DNA of 64,000 nucleotides from Linderina pennispora (GCF_002104995.1 NW_024468252.1:62001-126000), one strand, 5' to 3'. Shown: positions 10,119-21,112, counted from the first letter of the stretch. Notes: generated by a model from the sequence alone, not told the origin. A program made the numbers and translations.

Positions 10119-11423
10119 ATGTCTTCGTCTACTAGTACGCTCTTGATGCGGGCATTCTCCTTGGAGCCTGACAACCCAGACAAAATCCTCGCTGAAGCTA
10201 TGCGGCAGGTAAAGAACGAATATTATCTCTTCCACCTCGGCTACGGCCTGGCTTCGGGCTTTGCCGCAGTCATGGTGATTTTCCTTCTCGCTGTCTTCGT
10301 CTGGCGCCGCTTTCTCGTCAACCGTACATCTCTACGTCTAATTTTCTTTATTACGCTTATGGATTGCATCCTGGGCCTCACCATGCTGGCCAAGGTGGTG
10401 AAAGGGAATAGCACAGGCTGCCGGGCATATTATTTCTTCACTGGCTTTGTCACATACACAGGCGTCTACGCATCCACAGCTATTGCCGTCAATCTGCACA
10501 TCATGTTTTTGCGACCCAGGCTGGTGGTTCCACGCGAGTACTGCGAGTATCTGTACTTCCTAGTTCCGATTCTAGCAGCACTGGTTCATTTGGCGACGCT
10601 TACGGGGATCGCTGCAAAACAAGGCTACTGCTCGGCATTCGAACCATACCAACCAGGAACAGCCTCGTTTGTGGTGTTTGTGGTGTGTGCCTATATGCTG
10701 ACGCCGGCACTCTGCTTGCTCTACAACGTCATTACATTCACACGCATTATCCTGTCGCTTTTGCAGAAGCAGCGCGAGATCAACAAATGTCTGCAAAAGA
10801 TCTCTGCCGAGAACCAGGCGTTCCTGTCCAGCAGCAAGACCAGCAAGTGCAGGACCACGATGCGGCACGAGGAGCAGCGGCTGCGGGCAGCTCGCAACGT
10901 CTACAATGCAGCGGTGCGTATCGCTATGTATACCATTGCGCCGCTGGCTTGGTTCTGCTGCAATATCGCATATTACTACATCCAGTACTCTATCCAGCTG
11001 ACGGACAGGAGCGAAATTCCAAAATTCGTCCATATGCAGAAGCTCGCGTGGTTTGGACACGCGGCCACAGTGCTGGCCAACTTTCTGGTGTTTGTGACCG
11101 ATCCTTCAGTCGTTCGTGTTATCAAAGAAGTCAATAGGGAGCTGACCAAGAAATATCCGCTGGTGGCACGGCACAAGGAAGCCAGGATCGAGCCAAGCCA
11201 GGAAATTGATACAGAGTCTTCTAGTGACAGTGGTCTTCAGGTGCTGTCGCTGGATACGATGCCGACCAAGAAGTCAGCGTACCAGCTCGCATTCCCGGAG
11301 CCCAGCGATGACGAATCTGCGGTCAACTCGGATTCGACGGTTCTGGAGGCCAGATTGAGACCGCTGCACCAGAGATACCCAGCCAATCAGTCGGAGGCCG
11401 ATGCCTATATCAGGCGGATGTAG
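10119..11423 (+). CDS. Seven-transmembrane receptor-like protein (GPCR-like)
   Basis: A 434-residue polytopic membrane protein with seven hydrophobic segments, at roughly residues 40-65, 72-94, 100-128, 143-166, 182-210, 262-290 and 304-326. A conserved-type Cys pair (GCRAYY at the start of TM3 and GYCSAF in the second outer loop) could form the disulphide usual in G-protein-coupled receptors. A basic cytoplasmic loop of about 50 residues lies between TM5 and TM6, and a Ser/Asp-rich tail of about 100 residues follows TM7. This plan resembles fungal Git3/cAMP-receptor-like GPCRs, but no ligand can be inferred. No intron is needed. It ends 115 bp from the convergent EH/SH3 gene. Confidence 0.7.
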   Translation: MSSSTSTLLMRAFSLEPDNPDKILAEAMRQVKNEYYLFHLGYGLASGFAAVMVIFLLAVFVWRRFLVNRTSLRLIFFITLMDCILGLTMLAKVVKGNSTGCRAYYFFTGFVTYTGVYASTAIAVNLHIMFLRPRLVVPREYCEYLYFLVPILAALVHLATLTGIAAKQGYCSAFEPYQPGTASFVVFVVCAYMLTPALCLLYNVITFTRIILSLLQKQREINKCLQKISAENQAFLSSSKTSKCRTTMRHEEQRLRAARNVYNAAVRIAMYTIAPLAWFCCNIAYYYIQYSIQLTDRSEIPKFVHMQKLAWFGHAATVLANFLVFVTDPSVVRVIKEVNRELTKKYPLVARHKEARIEPSQEIDTESSSDSGLQVLSLDTMPTKKSAYQLAFPEPSDDESAVNSDSTVLEARLRPLHQRYPANQSEADAYIRRM

Positions 11424-11538
11424 AGTTCTTGATGATCTAGTTTCAAATGTTGAACATTGCATCTCCAAGTGAGCGGCTTGTATGTGACCACTGCTGACTG
11501 CCATATATGCTGTATTGTGAATTACTAAGGCTTCGTGA

Positions 11539-14500
11539 CTACTCGTCCAGGTCGATGTACATGGCTGGCAGCATTCCTTCCTTCTTGTCGCCGATCTTGC
11601 GCACCTTCCACCAGCTCTCGGCCTTGTCGCCATCCACAACCCTCACGCGGTCCCCAACGGCAACCTTCAGCTCATCGTCATGCTGCGGCTCATAGTCGTA
11701 TTTGGCGGTACCAAACAGGGCTTTGGTCTTGTTCCAGCCGCGGGATCCCGGGGCGCCCAGAGTCTCAGCATAATCTTTCGGGAACCAGCCGATCTTGCCA
11801 CTGGGCTCCCAGCCATCGCCGGAATCGCTCTCTGCCTCCTTCAAAATAACACCGTACATCCAGCCTTCGTCTGAATGGTCGAGCGTCGATGGGCGGCCGA
11901 GCGGCACGGGCTTAGTCTCAACCAGATCGCCAGTCTCAATGGGCAGTTCGTCGGCGCCGTCAGGATGGTACGGATAGAGGGCACGCAGACGCAGCTGCTG
12001 GTAGTTGTCGTGGTCGAGCCTCTCTTCTTTGGCTGCGGCAGGCGTCTTACTGTCGTCGGCAGAGGCGGCGGCGATAAGACCATGGAAGGGGTTGTTTGGA
12101 TCAGGTACTTGGGCGGCTGGTTCAGTGGGGCTGGCGGAGGCTTCGGGAGCGACAGCAGCAGCAGTAGCATGCTTTTCGGGCTCGTCATCCGAGTCGTTGT
12201 CCCACTCCTCTGAGCTAGTGTCGCTGTAGTTGTCGAGTTCGAGCGAGTTGGTAAAATTTGGCCCGCTGTACGGAGCAGTAGATTGGGTAGGCTCGACTGG
12301 CTGTTGGCTGGCAGTGGCGGCAGCAAACGGGTTGCTGTTTTGCTGTGCCGGCTCTGGCTTCTTCGCTTCAGGCTCCGGGTCCACTGGGAGACCCAGAGCA
12401 CGCTGGCGTTCGCGGAACCGCTCTTCCGCCATGTCCTTGAGCAGCTGGTCCCGCTCCTGCTTAGTCTTTGCCTGTGCCAGGCGCTCAGCAATGCTGGGAC
12501 CTGATGACGACTGCTGAGTAGCCCCCATGCCCTGGCTGGTGACAGGAGAGAACGCCGAGGTGCGCAGCGTCGAGACACTGTCGGGTGACGGAGTGAACTT
12601 TGGCTTGGTGATCTTCTCGATGCGCTTGAGGCGGTCGATCAACTCCTTGACTTCCTCGCTCTTGAGCCCAACACCCTCCTGCCACTTGCTAGTATCGGCA
12701 GCCGAAGCGGCACTGAGATCAAACTTGTTAATCTCTCGCTTGACATCTTCCATGCCATTCTGCACAGCCTTTGCGCGGTACAGCTGCTCGTGGTGCTGCT
12801 TATCGACGCGCTCAATCTCGTGCTTGATGCGCTCGTTCGACTTGCCATCCTCGTCGAGTGCCTGACCAGTCAGCGCGGCCATGCGCTGGGCGACGAGCCG
12901 GGCAGCCCTCGCCTCCATCTCCGACATCCCGCTGGTGTTAACCCCAGGACTGGGGTTCTCCTTGGCATCGCGCTTGCGCACAACATCGCGCTTGGTTTCG
13001 GCAAGCTCAGTGGCCAGGCGTTCGTACTCTGTAATCAGAGATGGTAGGTCCTTTGTCAGCTCATCGATGCCGCGAGCGAGCTTGGCACGGCGGGCCAGCT
13101 GCTTGCTGTACTCTGACTCACCGCCGACTGTGTCTGGATTGTGCGATGGAGGTCCTCGATCTCGCGCTTGAGCTCGTCGATGCGCCAGCGGGCGGAGATG
13201 CGAGACTCGGTGCGAGACTGCTGCCTTGACTCGATGCCGGCCTTGAGAGACGCAATCTCGTCTTTGCGCTGGCGCACGCTCTTACGCAGCTGCTCGACCG
13301 ACTCGGCAGTGACGGGCACTGTGGCCTCAGGTGTGGGTTCCGCCGACGACGTGCCGTGACGGCTCGATCCAGCCTGGTTGCGGCGGCGGTTCGCGCTCTT
13401 GTATGCCGAATAGCTGGCATCGTCTTCTTCAACGGGAACCGAGGAGGCGCGCACGGGCGTGGTGACCCTGACGGGTGTCTTTTTAAAGTCCTTGAACATC
13501 AGCTGCTCTTTCATGTTGACCAGCGAGTCCATAAAGTCCTTGCTGCTGCGCGGCACCAGTTCCTGCGGTAGTTCCTGCGGCAGGCGATCTCCGGCGATGC
13601 GGCGGAAGATCAAGTGCATGGCAACGCTGAATTCGTCCAGGTTGAGCTCGCCCTGGTTGTTGATGTCGGCAAGACTCCAGACTTTTGCCAGCTCGTGCTG
13701 TGGAAGCCCAGATTGCGCAAACACCTCGCGTGCCTGCTCGCCCTTCAGCACACCGCGGTGGCCTGGGTCCCAGCGCCGGAAAATAGCCTCGTACTGCGCC
13801 TTCTCTGAAGTCGAGATCGCCCACTTGTGCTCGCTCTCGCCGATGCGTCCGCTGAGTAAATTCTGCTGGAACGACTGCTTGGCGCTGCTCAGTGACGCGG
13901 CCACGCCGCCCATAGGGACAATATCGGGGAATCGTGACTCAAAGTCTTGCACAGGTGAGATATCTGCAGGGACTGTAACAGCGGGCGCAACCAGCGTTGG
14001 TGCCTGCTGCCCGCCACTGTAGAATGAGGGCGTGGGCATAGCAACATTCATTGCCTGTGGCTGCTGGTAGCCGGGGGCAGGCATCTGCGACTGAATCTGG
14101 GGCTGCACTGGAGGCTGTTGCTGTGCCTGGTATCCAGGAGCCGGGACGGGCATACTGGCCTGGGCAAAGCCTCCCGAGGCAGCAGCGTTGTTGGCAGCCT
14201 CGATCTCAGCTGAAATCTTGGATGGCAGCGCAGGCGGAACGGTCTTGCCGTTGATGCGGCACTGTGTCAAGAACAAGGCCAGCATGAATTCTGGCAGCGA
14301 CAGCGACCCGGCGTGGTGCGGGTCTGACAGTTCCCAAATCTTGCCCAGATCCAGAGTCGACAGCTTTGACTGCTCCAGGATTGTGCGAGCCGTCTGGCCT
14401 GAGATTCTGGTAGCCCCGGGCTGCACGCTGCTGTAAAACGTCTGCGCGTAGTTGGGCGCATCGGTGGCTGGGATAAAGCTCAGTTGCGGAAACCCTGCAG

Positions 14501-14587
14501 TAGCGCTATGGAATTAGTGGTATGCAGTGTGTTGTCGGGTCGGCCGAGAGAGAGAGAGAGGAGGTGCTCACCTTGCTGGGCATTCAT
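11539..14587 (-). CDS. PAN1: EH-domain/SH3 endocytic scaffold (PAN1/intersectin-like), one intron, one frame break
   Basis: This is an actin-patch/clathrin endocytosis scaffold. Exon 1 (14572-14587) encodes MNAQQ; a 77-nt intron (14495-14571, GTGAGC...CTGCAG) is phase-consistent with exon 2. Two EH domains follow: residues about 15-105 with KIWELSDPHHAGSLSLPEF, and about 235-340 with KVWSLADINNQGELNLDEF, a calcium-loop type EF-hand. After them come a long charged coiled coil, NPF motifs (EH ligands), an acidic low-complexity region, and two C-terminal SH3 domains (ALYPYHPDGADEL...GWFPKDY and AKYDYEPQHDDEL...). Near 13120-13130 the frame changes: the helix continues as GGESEYSKQLARR one base out of step, so one base seems missing. 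Yeast Pan1 lacks SH3 domains, so the architecture is closer to animal intersectin. It is divergent from SEC31 with 405 bp between the ATGs. Confidence 0.85.
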
Positions 14588-14992
14588 CTTCAAATGGACC
14601 TCGGGTAAAAATTAAAAGAATATAGGCTGCTTTCAGCAAATGAAGACAAGGGAGAGGCATGTTTATGTGTCAAACCTGCCTAGAGCCATTCTGTCGATCG
14701 GGCGTCACACGCATACCGCGGCCAAACTGGCGGGTGAAGACTCAGCTTCTCATGCACACGCACACTCTGCGCCTGGCATTCGTTGGGTTGCCCTGATTGG
14801 GCCAAGCTCTCTCCAGCGTTGCAGTTTTGAGTTTCCATTCTCCGTCCGAAACTGCTGGACGGCGTGCGCTGTTCTGCAATTCTCTCGTTTCTCTATTTTA
14901 TTTCCTCACATCCATTCCATATTCATTTGTCGCGTCATCTAGAAAGCTAAATCCATATTTTTCTGCCTGGAATAAAGAGCAAGCGAGTTTAG
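14588..14992. promoter_or_regulatory. Shared divergent promoter region, EH/SH3 scaffold and SEC31
   Basis: A 405-bp region lies between two divergent start codons. Both products act in membrane traffic, so co-regulation is plausible but unproven. A pyrimidine-rich stretch precedes the SEC31 ATG at 14993. I saw no clear TATA box. Confidence 0.35.
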
Positions 14993-17900
14993 ATGGTTTA
15001 TCAGTATATCGAACGAACGGCTATCCCAGCGTGGGGGCCTCAGCAATCTGAGACGCTCATTGCAGCTGGAACGGTTGCAGGCGCCATGGATGCCACATTC
15101 TCCAACACGTCGGAGCTTGAGATCTTCAAGCTGAGCTCGGACGAAGAGGGGGCACTAGGCGCGGTGGGCAAAGTTGATGCTACGGCACGGTTCCAGCGGC
15201 TGGCGTGGTCAGGCAAGGTCGGTTCCCACGATCTGGGGGTGATTGCGGGAGGTCTGGAGAACGGTGACGTCGCTCTGTGGGATCCTGCCAAGGTGATTGC
15301 TGGGGAGGCTGACGGGGCGCTTCTGCACTCGAGCTCGGCGCATACGGGCGCAGTGGGCGGGCTCGAATTCAACCCGTTCCAGTCGAACCTGATGGCGTCG
15401 GGAGCCAGCAATGGCGAGGTGTTTATCTGGGATATCGTCAACGAGTACAAATCGTATTCGCCTGGAGCGCGCTCACAGCGCATTGAGAATGTGACGGATC
15501 TGTCGTGGAACAACCAGGTGCAGCATATTCTGGCCACTGCCAGCAACACTGGGTCGTCGGTTGTCTGGGATCTGCGCTCGCGGCGCGAGGTTCTGTCGCT
15601 CAACAGCCCTGGAGTGATCGGGCACAACAGCATGATGGGCGGCGGACGCGCTGGAGTGTCAGCGATTGTGTGGAACCCAGCCAGTGCTACGCAGGTGGTG
15701 ACAGCGTCCAGCGACGACAACAACCCGGTGATCATGCTCTGGGACCTGCGCAATGCCAACGCACCGTCGCAGACGTTCTCGGGCCACCAGCGCGGGATTC
15801 TGTCGCTGTCGTGGTGCCGCAAGGACTCTGGGCTTCTGCTGTCGAGCGGCAAGGACAACCGCACGGTGTGCTGGAACCCGGCCAACGGCGAGATCATCGG
15901 TGAGCTGCCACCGTCGAGCAACTGGGTGTACGACGTGCAGTGGAACCAGGCAAACCCGAACCTGCTCAGCGGGGCGTCGTTCGACGGGCGCATCAACTTG
16001 TATTCGCTGGCGCGTGAGAACGACTCGATCGAGAGTGCGGTGGCGCCGGTTTCAGACGATCCGTTTGCACCGCAGTCCAGCACGGCGTTTGCACCTGCAC
16101 TGTCGCTGAAGCGGCCACCCAAGTGGCTGGCGCGGCCCTGCGGAGCGACGTTTGGGTTCGGCGGCAAGCTGATCTCGTTTGGCAAGACGGCGGTGGCACC
16201 AGTGGCTCAGGTGCCGGGCCAGCCCGCGCAGCCTGCACTGCCCGCACCGGCACTGGTCAGTATTCGCGAGTTTGCGTCGGAGCCTGAGCTTGCCAAACAG
16301 GCAGTCCAGCTTGAGGAGCTGCTGCAGAACGACCAGGCAGCTGAGGTCTGCCGCGAGCGTCTGGAGCAGAGCAAGGGCACTGACCAGGAGCGGTCATGGG
16401 AGGTGTTGCAGATTCTATTCGACACGAATGCTCGTGATAAGCTGATTAACTTCCTGGGCTTCGACAAGACTGGCGTCAAGGCGCGCATTGAGGAGCTCAT
16501 TAAGGCCAAGGCTAAGGAGGAGGAGGAGGAGGCTTCCAGGGAGCCGTCTGAGGAACCGTCTGAGGAACCGTCTGAGGAGCCTGCTGAGGAAGAGGAAGAG
16601 GAAAAGGAGGAAGAAGAGAAAGAAGAGGCGAAGGAAGACGACAACCCGTTCGCACAGTCCACCTCGGGCAATGCCGAGGCTGACGACTTCTTCAGCAAGC
16701 CCATCGAGACGGCAAACAGCGAGCCAACCGCTGCGGTCTCAGGAAGTGAGTCCCAGCCGCTGCAGGCGGCGTTTGCAGGAGCATTCCGCATCTACGACAA
16801 GTCCAAGGACATCGCAACGGAGGATGCTGACGGGCTGATCACGCGCGCGATTCTGCTGGGCGACATCGAGGCAGCGGTGGAGCTGTGCATTGAGCAGGAG
16901 CGGTTTGCGGATGCGCTGATTCTGGCTACGTGTGGCAGCGCAGAGCTTGCGCAGCGTGTGCAGCAGGCGTACTTCAGCAAGCGCGCGCAGCAGGCATCGT
17001 ACGTGCGGCTTCTGCATGGTATTGTTAGCGGCGACCTGACGGACATTGTCCGCAATGCAGATCTGGGCGAGTGGGACGAGATCCTGGCGCTTCTGTGCAC
17101 GTATGCGCAGGGTGACCAGTTCAGCAGCCTGTGCGAGGAGCTGGGCAACCGACTCGACGAGGCCCAGCGGCTCAGCGATGCGGTTCTGTGCTATCTAGCG
17201 TCTGGCAACCTGGAGAAGGTTGCGGGGATCTGGATTGCACGTGAACAGGGTGCCGAGGGCCCAGCGCGCATCCAGGCGCTGCATGCGCTGGTGGAGAAGG
17301 TGTCGGTGTTCCGCAATGCTGTGCAGTACATTGACCCGGCGCTCGGCGACGAGCAGGCGGCGTTCCCGCTGGCGCCACTGTACGACGCTTACATCGAGTA
17401 TGCCAACTTCCTGGTGTCGCAGGGTCTGCGGGACATTGCCAGCCGGTACCTGGAGCGCACTCCTGCATCCTACCGCTGCTTCACCCCGGCCGGTGAGGAC
17501 GGCTTGGCTGCGCTGCGTAACCGCTTGTCGGCCACTGCTGATGCCCCGTGGACCGCTGCTCCGGTGGCCGCCGATGGTGCCCAGGTCCAACCTGAGGTCC
17601 AACCTACAGTCCAACCCGCAACCCAGCCCGCCCAGCAACAGCAACAGCAACAGCGCCAGGTGTCGCAGGCCTACCCCTCGACGCAGAGCTCGGCCTACCC
17701 GCCAACCAGCGCTGCAGGTGGCTACGGTTCTCAGCCAGGCTATGCGCCGGCTACTATGCCCACTGCCCAGCACTACTCGGCTCCTTACACCCCCGGCTAC
17801 GGTGCACCGGCGCCGGGCTACCCAGTTGCGTCGTCTGCTTATCCAGCAGCATCGGCGGGTTATCCGTCGATGACCCAAGCCTACGCACCGACAGCGCCGA

Positions 17901-18826
17901 CGATGCCATCGGTTTTCCCGCCACCACCGCAACCGGTGAATCCGTCGTCGATTCCCAGCGGCAGCACTCCGCCGCCGCGCCGTGAGGAAGGCGCCTGGAA
18001 CGATCCGCCGATGGTGAGCAAGTCGAACAAGCGCACACCGCAGGGCATCCCCAAGCCGGCCGCCATCGTCAGCCCATTCCCGCAGGGCCGGGCCACGCCG
18101 CCGCCTGCGTCGATTGCACCGTTCAACGCTGCGCGGTCGCCTGTCCCGCAGGCATCGGGCGTTGCCCAGGCTCCACCTCCTCCACGCGGCGGATTTGTTC
18201 CGACGAGCAAGCCGGCGCCGCCACCACCCGCTGCCAGTGTGCCGTTCCCGGCGGCCCAACATGTACCGCCGCAGCCGCAGGCACAGCCGTTCCAACCGCC
18301 GATGCAGCAGGCGATGCAGCAGCCAGGCTTTATTCCACCGGCCATCGGTGCAGCGCCCGGCGGCCCGGGTGCTGTGGCGCAAGCATCGCGCGGCCAGGTG
18401 GTGTCGCCTGGAGCCACACAGCCCGCACGTGTAGCGACGCCAGCCAAGCCAGCGACGCCCAAGCCAACGGCCAAGTACCCGGCCGGTGACCGGTCACACC
18501 TGCCGGCCGAGTGGAAGCCTGTGGTGGCGGCTCTGGGCCCCCACATTGCGCGTGCCAAACAGTTTGCAGCGCCAGCCCAGAAGCGCATGGTGGATGATGC
18601 GGAGCGGCGGCTGAACCAGCTGTTTGATCTGATGAACTGCGACGAGGTCAACAAGAAGGAGCAGCTGGCGCCCGTGTTCCAGACCCTGGTGCGCGAACTC
18701 GATGCCCGCCGCTTCCCGGCCGCCCTGCACCACCAGGCCGAGCTGATGACTATCAACTCCGAGCTCACCACCAACCTGGTTGGCATCAAGCACCTCATCA
18801 ATGTCCTCAAGACTCTGCCCATGTAG
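14993..18826 (+). CDS. SEC31: COPII coat outer subunit Sec31
   Basis: A 1277-residue protein, close to yeast Sec31 (1273). Residues about 1-340 form WD40 repeats (for example VFIWDIVNEYK, VVWDLRSRREV, IMLWDLRNANA and TVCWNPANGE). An acidic EEPSEEPSEEPAEEE tract lies near 500-550. It is followed by the alpha-solenoid ACE1 element (about 590-820), a long Pro/Gln/Ala-rich unstructured region (about 860-1150, where Sec23 binds in homologues) and a helical C-terminal domain (DAERRLNQLFDLMNCDE). With Sec13 it forms the outer cage of COPII vesicles leaving the endoplasmic reticulum. The frame is intact and needs no intron. GC content is higher than the flanks, typical of a highly expressed gene here. 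The ATG lies 9 nt after an AAGAGCAAGCG stretch. Confidence 0.97.
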   Translation: MVYQYIERTAIPAWGPQQSETLIAAGTVAGAMDATFSNTSELEIFKLSSDEEGALGAVGKVDATARFQRLAWSGKVGSHDLGVIAGGLENGDVALWDPAKVIAGEADGALLHSSSAHTGAVGGLEFNPFQSNLMASGASNGEVFIWDIVNEYKSYSPGARSQRIENVTDLSWNNQVQHILATASNTGSSVVWDLRSRREVLSLNSPGVIGHNSMMGGGRAGVSAIVWNPASATQVVTASSDDNNPVIMLWDLRNANAPSQTFSGHQRGILSLSWCRKDSGLLLSSGKDNRTVCWNPANGEIIGELPPSSNWVYDVQWNQANPNLLSGASFDGRINLYSLARENDSIESAVAPVSDDPFAPQSSTAFAPALSLKRPPKWLARPCGATFGFGGKLISFGKTAVAPVAQVPGQPAQPALPAPALVSIREFASEPELAKQAVQLEELLQNDQAAEVCRERLEQSKGTDQERSWEVLQILFDTNARDKLINFLGFDKTGVKARIEELIKAKAKEEEEEASREPSEEPSEEPSEEPAEEEEEEKEEEEKEEAKEDDNPFAQSTSGNAEADDFFSKPIETANSEPTAAVSGSESQPLQAAFAGAFRIYDKSKDIATEDADGLITRAILLGDIEAAVELCIEQERFADALILATCGSAELAQRVQQAYFSKRAQQASYVRLLHGIVSGDLTDIVRNADLGEWDEILALLCTYAQGDQFSSLCEELGNRLDEAQRLSDAVLCYLASGNLEKVAGIWIAREQGAEGPARIQALHALVEKVSVFRNAVQYIDPALGDEQAAFPLAPLYDAYIEYANFLVSQGLRDIASRYLERTPASYRCFTPAGEDGLAALRNRLSATADAPWTAAPVAADGAQVQPEVQPTVQPATQPAQQQQQQQRQVSQAYPSTQSSAYPPTSAAGGYGSQPGYAPATMPTAQHYSAPYTPGYGAPAPGYPVASSAYPAASAGYPSMTQAYAPTAPTMPSVFPPPPQPVNPSSIPSGSTPPPRREEGAWNDPPMVSKSNKRTPQGIPKPAAIVSPFPQGRATPPPASIAPFNAARSPVPQASGVAQAPPPPRGGFVPTSKPAPPPPAASVPFPAAQHVPPQPQAQPFQPPMQQAMQQPGFIPPAIGAAPGGPGAVAQASRGQVVSPGATQPARVATPAKPATPKPTAKYPAGDRSHLPAEWKPVVAALGPHIARAKQFAAPAQKRMVDDAERRLNQLFDLMNCDEVNKKEQLAPVFQTLVRELDARRFPAALHHQAELMTINSELTTNLVGIKHLINVLKTLPM

Positions 18827-19085
18827 GCATGCATGCGGCACAATCCGATATAAAAGCCTCCGTTATCTTGTCATTCCTTTTACTCGATCACTTTATTAAA
18901 AATATCGCTCATTCCCCATGTGGCGAGATTAAGAATGGCTGCCTTGCTGTGAGGGGTCACATAGATCCACCTCTTGGATATAGAGCCAAGGCTATGCAGC
19001 ATCTGCTTTGCCCAGTATCAGTTTTATACCTCTCTTGCTTCACTAAAGATTAATGTAGCTACCATCCACCACCTGTTCCAGCGCC
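18827..19085. other. Intergenic, 3' side of SEC31
   Basis: Short spacer containing the probable SEC31 3' end. No gene seen. Confidence 0.5.
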
Positions 19086-19478
19086 ATGTCGGTCGTATCT
19101 GCTCTATTTGCCAGTGACAGCAGGGAATGTAAGCAGCAATATACGTACCATTCGAGCTAACTGCACCCCCTGCTAACCACTTGACCACGTACGCAAACTC
19201 TACGAGTGGAGCAATCGCTTACAGAGCAAAAATATTGCCTTTGAGTCGCGCATCGAATACTCTGACGACCGTCGAGTAGGTTTGCATACCGCCTTTTTTG
19301 TTGATCGACACGCTCTAGCCCTGTTTCTTTTGTGTAGAATACTGTGTTTGAGCAGGATATTCCGTTCCCGCACTACATTGATTACACTTTCGGTAACCCA
19401 AACAACGGATATAGCCCGGAGCGCCTGTATATTTTCGTTGATGACGAGTACATTTTTACACATGCGGAGTGTTCATAA
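19086..19478 (+). pseudogene. Small spliced gene or gene remnant of unknown function
   Basis: A coding-like frame from about 19177 (KLYEWSNRLQSKNIAFESR, then IEYSDDRR) joins in phase, across an 80-nt GT-AG intron (19276-19355), to DIPFPHYIDYTFGNPNNG...IFVDDEYIFTHAECS and a stop at 19476-19478. A possible first exon, ATG at 19086 (MSVVSALFASDSRE), is followed by GTAAGC and a CTAAC branch-like site, but no acceptor with the right phase was found. So either one base is wrong or the gene is broken. The residue pattern (aromatic, charged and ordered) looks like real protein, but I do not recognise the family. It sits between SEC31 and the RTA1-like frame on the same strand. Confidence 0.4.
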
Positions 19479-19869
19479 TAGCAGCTTTTAGCATATTCCT
19501 GAGCTGCGCCAAGAAACAAATTCGAAACCAAGCAACGACGCAAGAATATCAGAATGCCCGCTCCATACTAGGCGGAGTTTCTTTTTTTTTTTTGGCTAAT
19601 CCGTATGAGCATTAGGGGGTTTGCGTGACTCAGAGCTGGCCGACTTTAGTAAGCAGCCAAAGCTGTATGCGGAAAAACTCCTCACGGTCTGAACTCTCTG
19701 GGGTGGTATGGCAGATAGAATAGCGAGAAGATGCGATCCTCTGGGCAACAGACCGAAATCCTGCCGTCACAGAATATAAACATCCCAAGCAGTCCCGCTT
19801 TGCAGTAAAAAATACAGCTTTCTTTTAGCCCTTTCTCGTAATATCCTGCCTCTCCTTTGTAAATACCAA
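19479..19869. other. Intergenic with poly-T tract
   Basis: No gene seen. A run of T residues is present at about 19583-19593. The last part is the upstream region of the RTA1-like frame. Confidence 0.4.
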
Positions 19870-20790
19870 ATGCCCAACATATCTGCTGGCGCCGACCTGG
19901 CAATCGCCACTGGCCCAGTAGACTACTACCATCCCCCTAGCGATGCCGACGGGCGGCTCGTATACTTCACATACTTTCCAATAAACACCGCACCAGAAAT
20001 TGCCGCTGCCGTCTACCTCCTGACCACCATCGTACTAGCAATCCAGACCCACCGGGCGGGTGCCCAGCGTTAGCTCTATATACTATCCGGCACTGCACTA
20101 GCCGAATGTCTCGGCTACGGCTTCCGCACCGCCTGCGTCTACCACACAACATTCAGCCTGTTCGTATTAATGACCCTGTTCCTGCTCCTACCGCCCAACG
20201 CCCTGGCCCTGGTGAATCACAAGACACTGGGCGAGATCATCCGCACCTCCAATGTCGAACCTAGGCGGTTTTGGCTGCGCCCTCATTTCGTCACCTGGTT
20301 CTTTTTCGCCAGCGACCTGTTCTCGATCGCCATGCAAGGGACCGGCGGCGGCATGTCCACCTCGGAGTCCCTGCAGACGCCTGCCAAGGCTATTGCGCTG
20401 ATCGGGCTGTGCGTGCAGCTGGTGTTTTTCGTTTGTTTCTTTTTCATCGCTGTGTATGTTTGGTGCCGCACAGAGTACGTTGTCTCTACGGGCAAGCATG
20501 ATAGGGATGGGGCGGAAGCGAAGACTAAGGTCATGTAGGTGGTGGTTGGGACCACGGTGGTGCTATACTTGAGATCAATCTACCGCGTTGCCGAGTTTGC
20601 CGATGGGTATGCGAGCCCGGTGTATAGGGCAGAATGGGCATTCTATGTGTTCGACACCATTTTCATTTTCATGACCTTTGCTATTTACTGTCTCTGGTTT
20701 ATTGGGCACAATTTTGTGCGCAACAAGGCCCTAACCGACTCGTCTACCGAACTGGTAGCTGCCGGCCCTGCATCTAAACTCGAAGCTTAG
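19870..20790 (+). pseudogene. RTA1-like multi-spanning membrane protein interrupted by two in-frame TAG codons
   Basis: One continuous plus-strand frame of 307 codons runs from ATG 19870 to a stop at 20788-20790, broken only by TAG at 20071-20073 and TAG at 20536-20538; no frameshift is needed. It encodes about seven hydrophobic segments with RTA1/lipid-translocating-exporter features: INTAPEIAAAVYLLTT first, an ECLGYGFRT motif, a Gly-rich GTGGGM loop after a TM, LRSIYRVAEFADGY, and FYVFDTIFIF before the last TM. RTA1-type proteins are plasma-membrane proteins linked to 7-aminocholesterol resistance and sphingoid-base movement. Both stops are amber, and either could arise from TGG or CAG by one transition. 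The frame could be a young pseudogene, contain base errors, or be read through. The first TAG falls just before a TM and the second before TM6. Confidence 0.7.
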
Positions 20791-21112
20791 AATGCTTTAT
20801 TAGCTAGCATTGCGTTCTTTTCAATATGCGGTATACTCGTCCATAGCGCCATGGCTTTGGAGTGGTATGGGTCGGCCAGAGCCAAAGCTGGTTCTGTATG
20901 TCTGAATACGCAGCCCCAAATACTCCATTGCGCATGAAGGCACATGGTACTTGAGCGTGCGGATATGCCTACAGGTCACCTCAGCATAACTTTGCATTAA
21001 ATTAGCCGATCGGTCACTGAAAGATGCAAGCCGCAGCAAGTACACTCTTGAAGGAGAGAGAAAACTTTTTCTTCCGCACTATATATTCTACTTTTTTACA
21101 TTACATCCAACA
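20791..21112. other. Intergenic, upstream of the M16C gene
   Basis: About 320 bp with no gene. A CTATATATTCTAC element at about 21079-21091 lies 20-35 bp before the M16C ATG. Confidence 0.4.
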
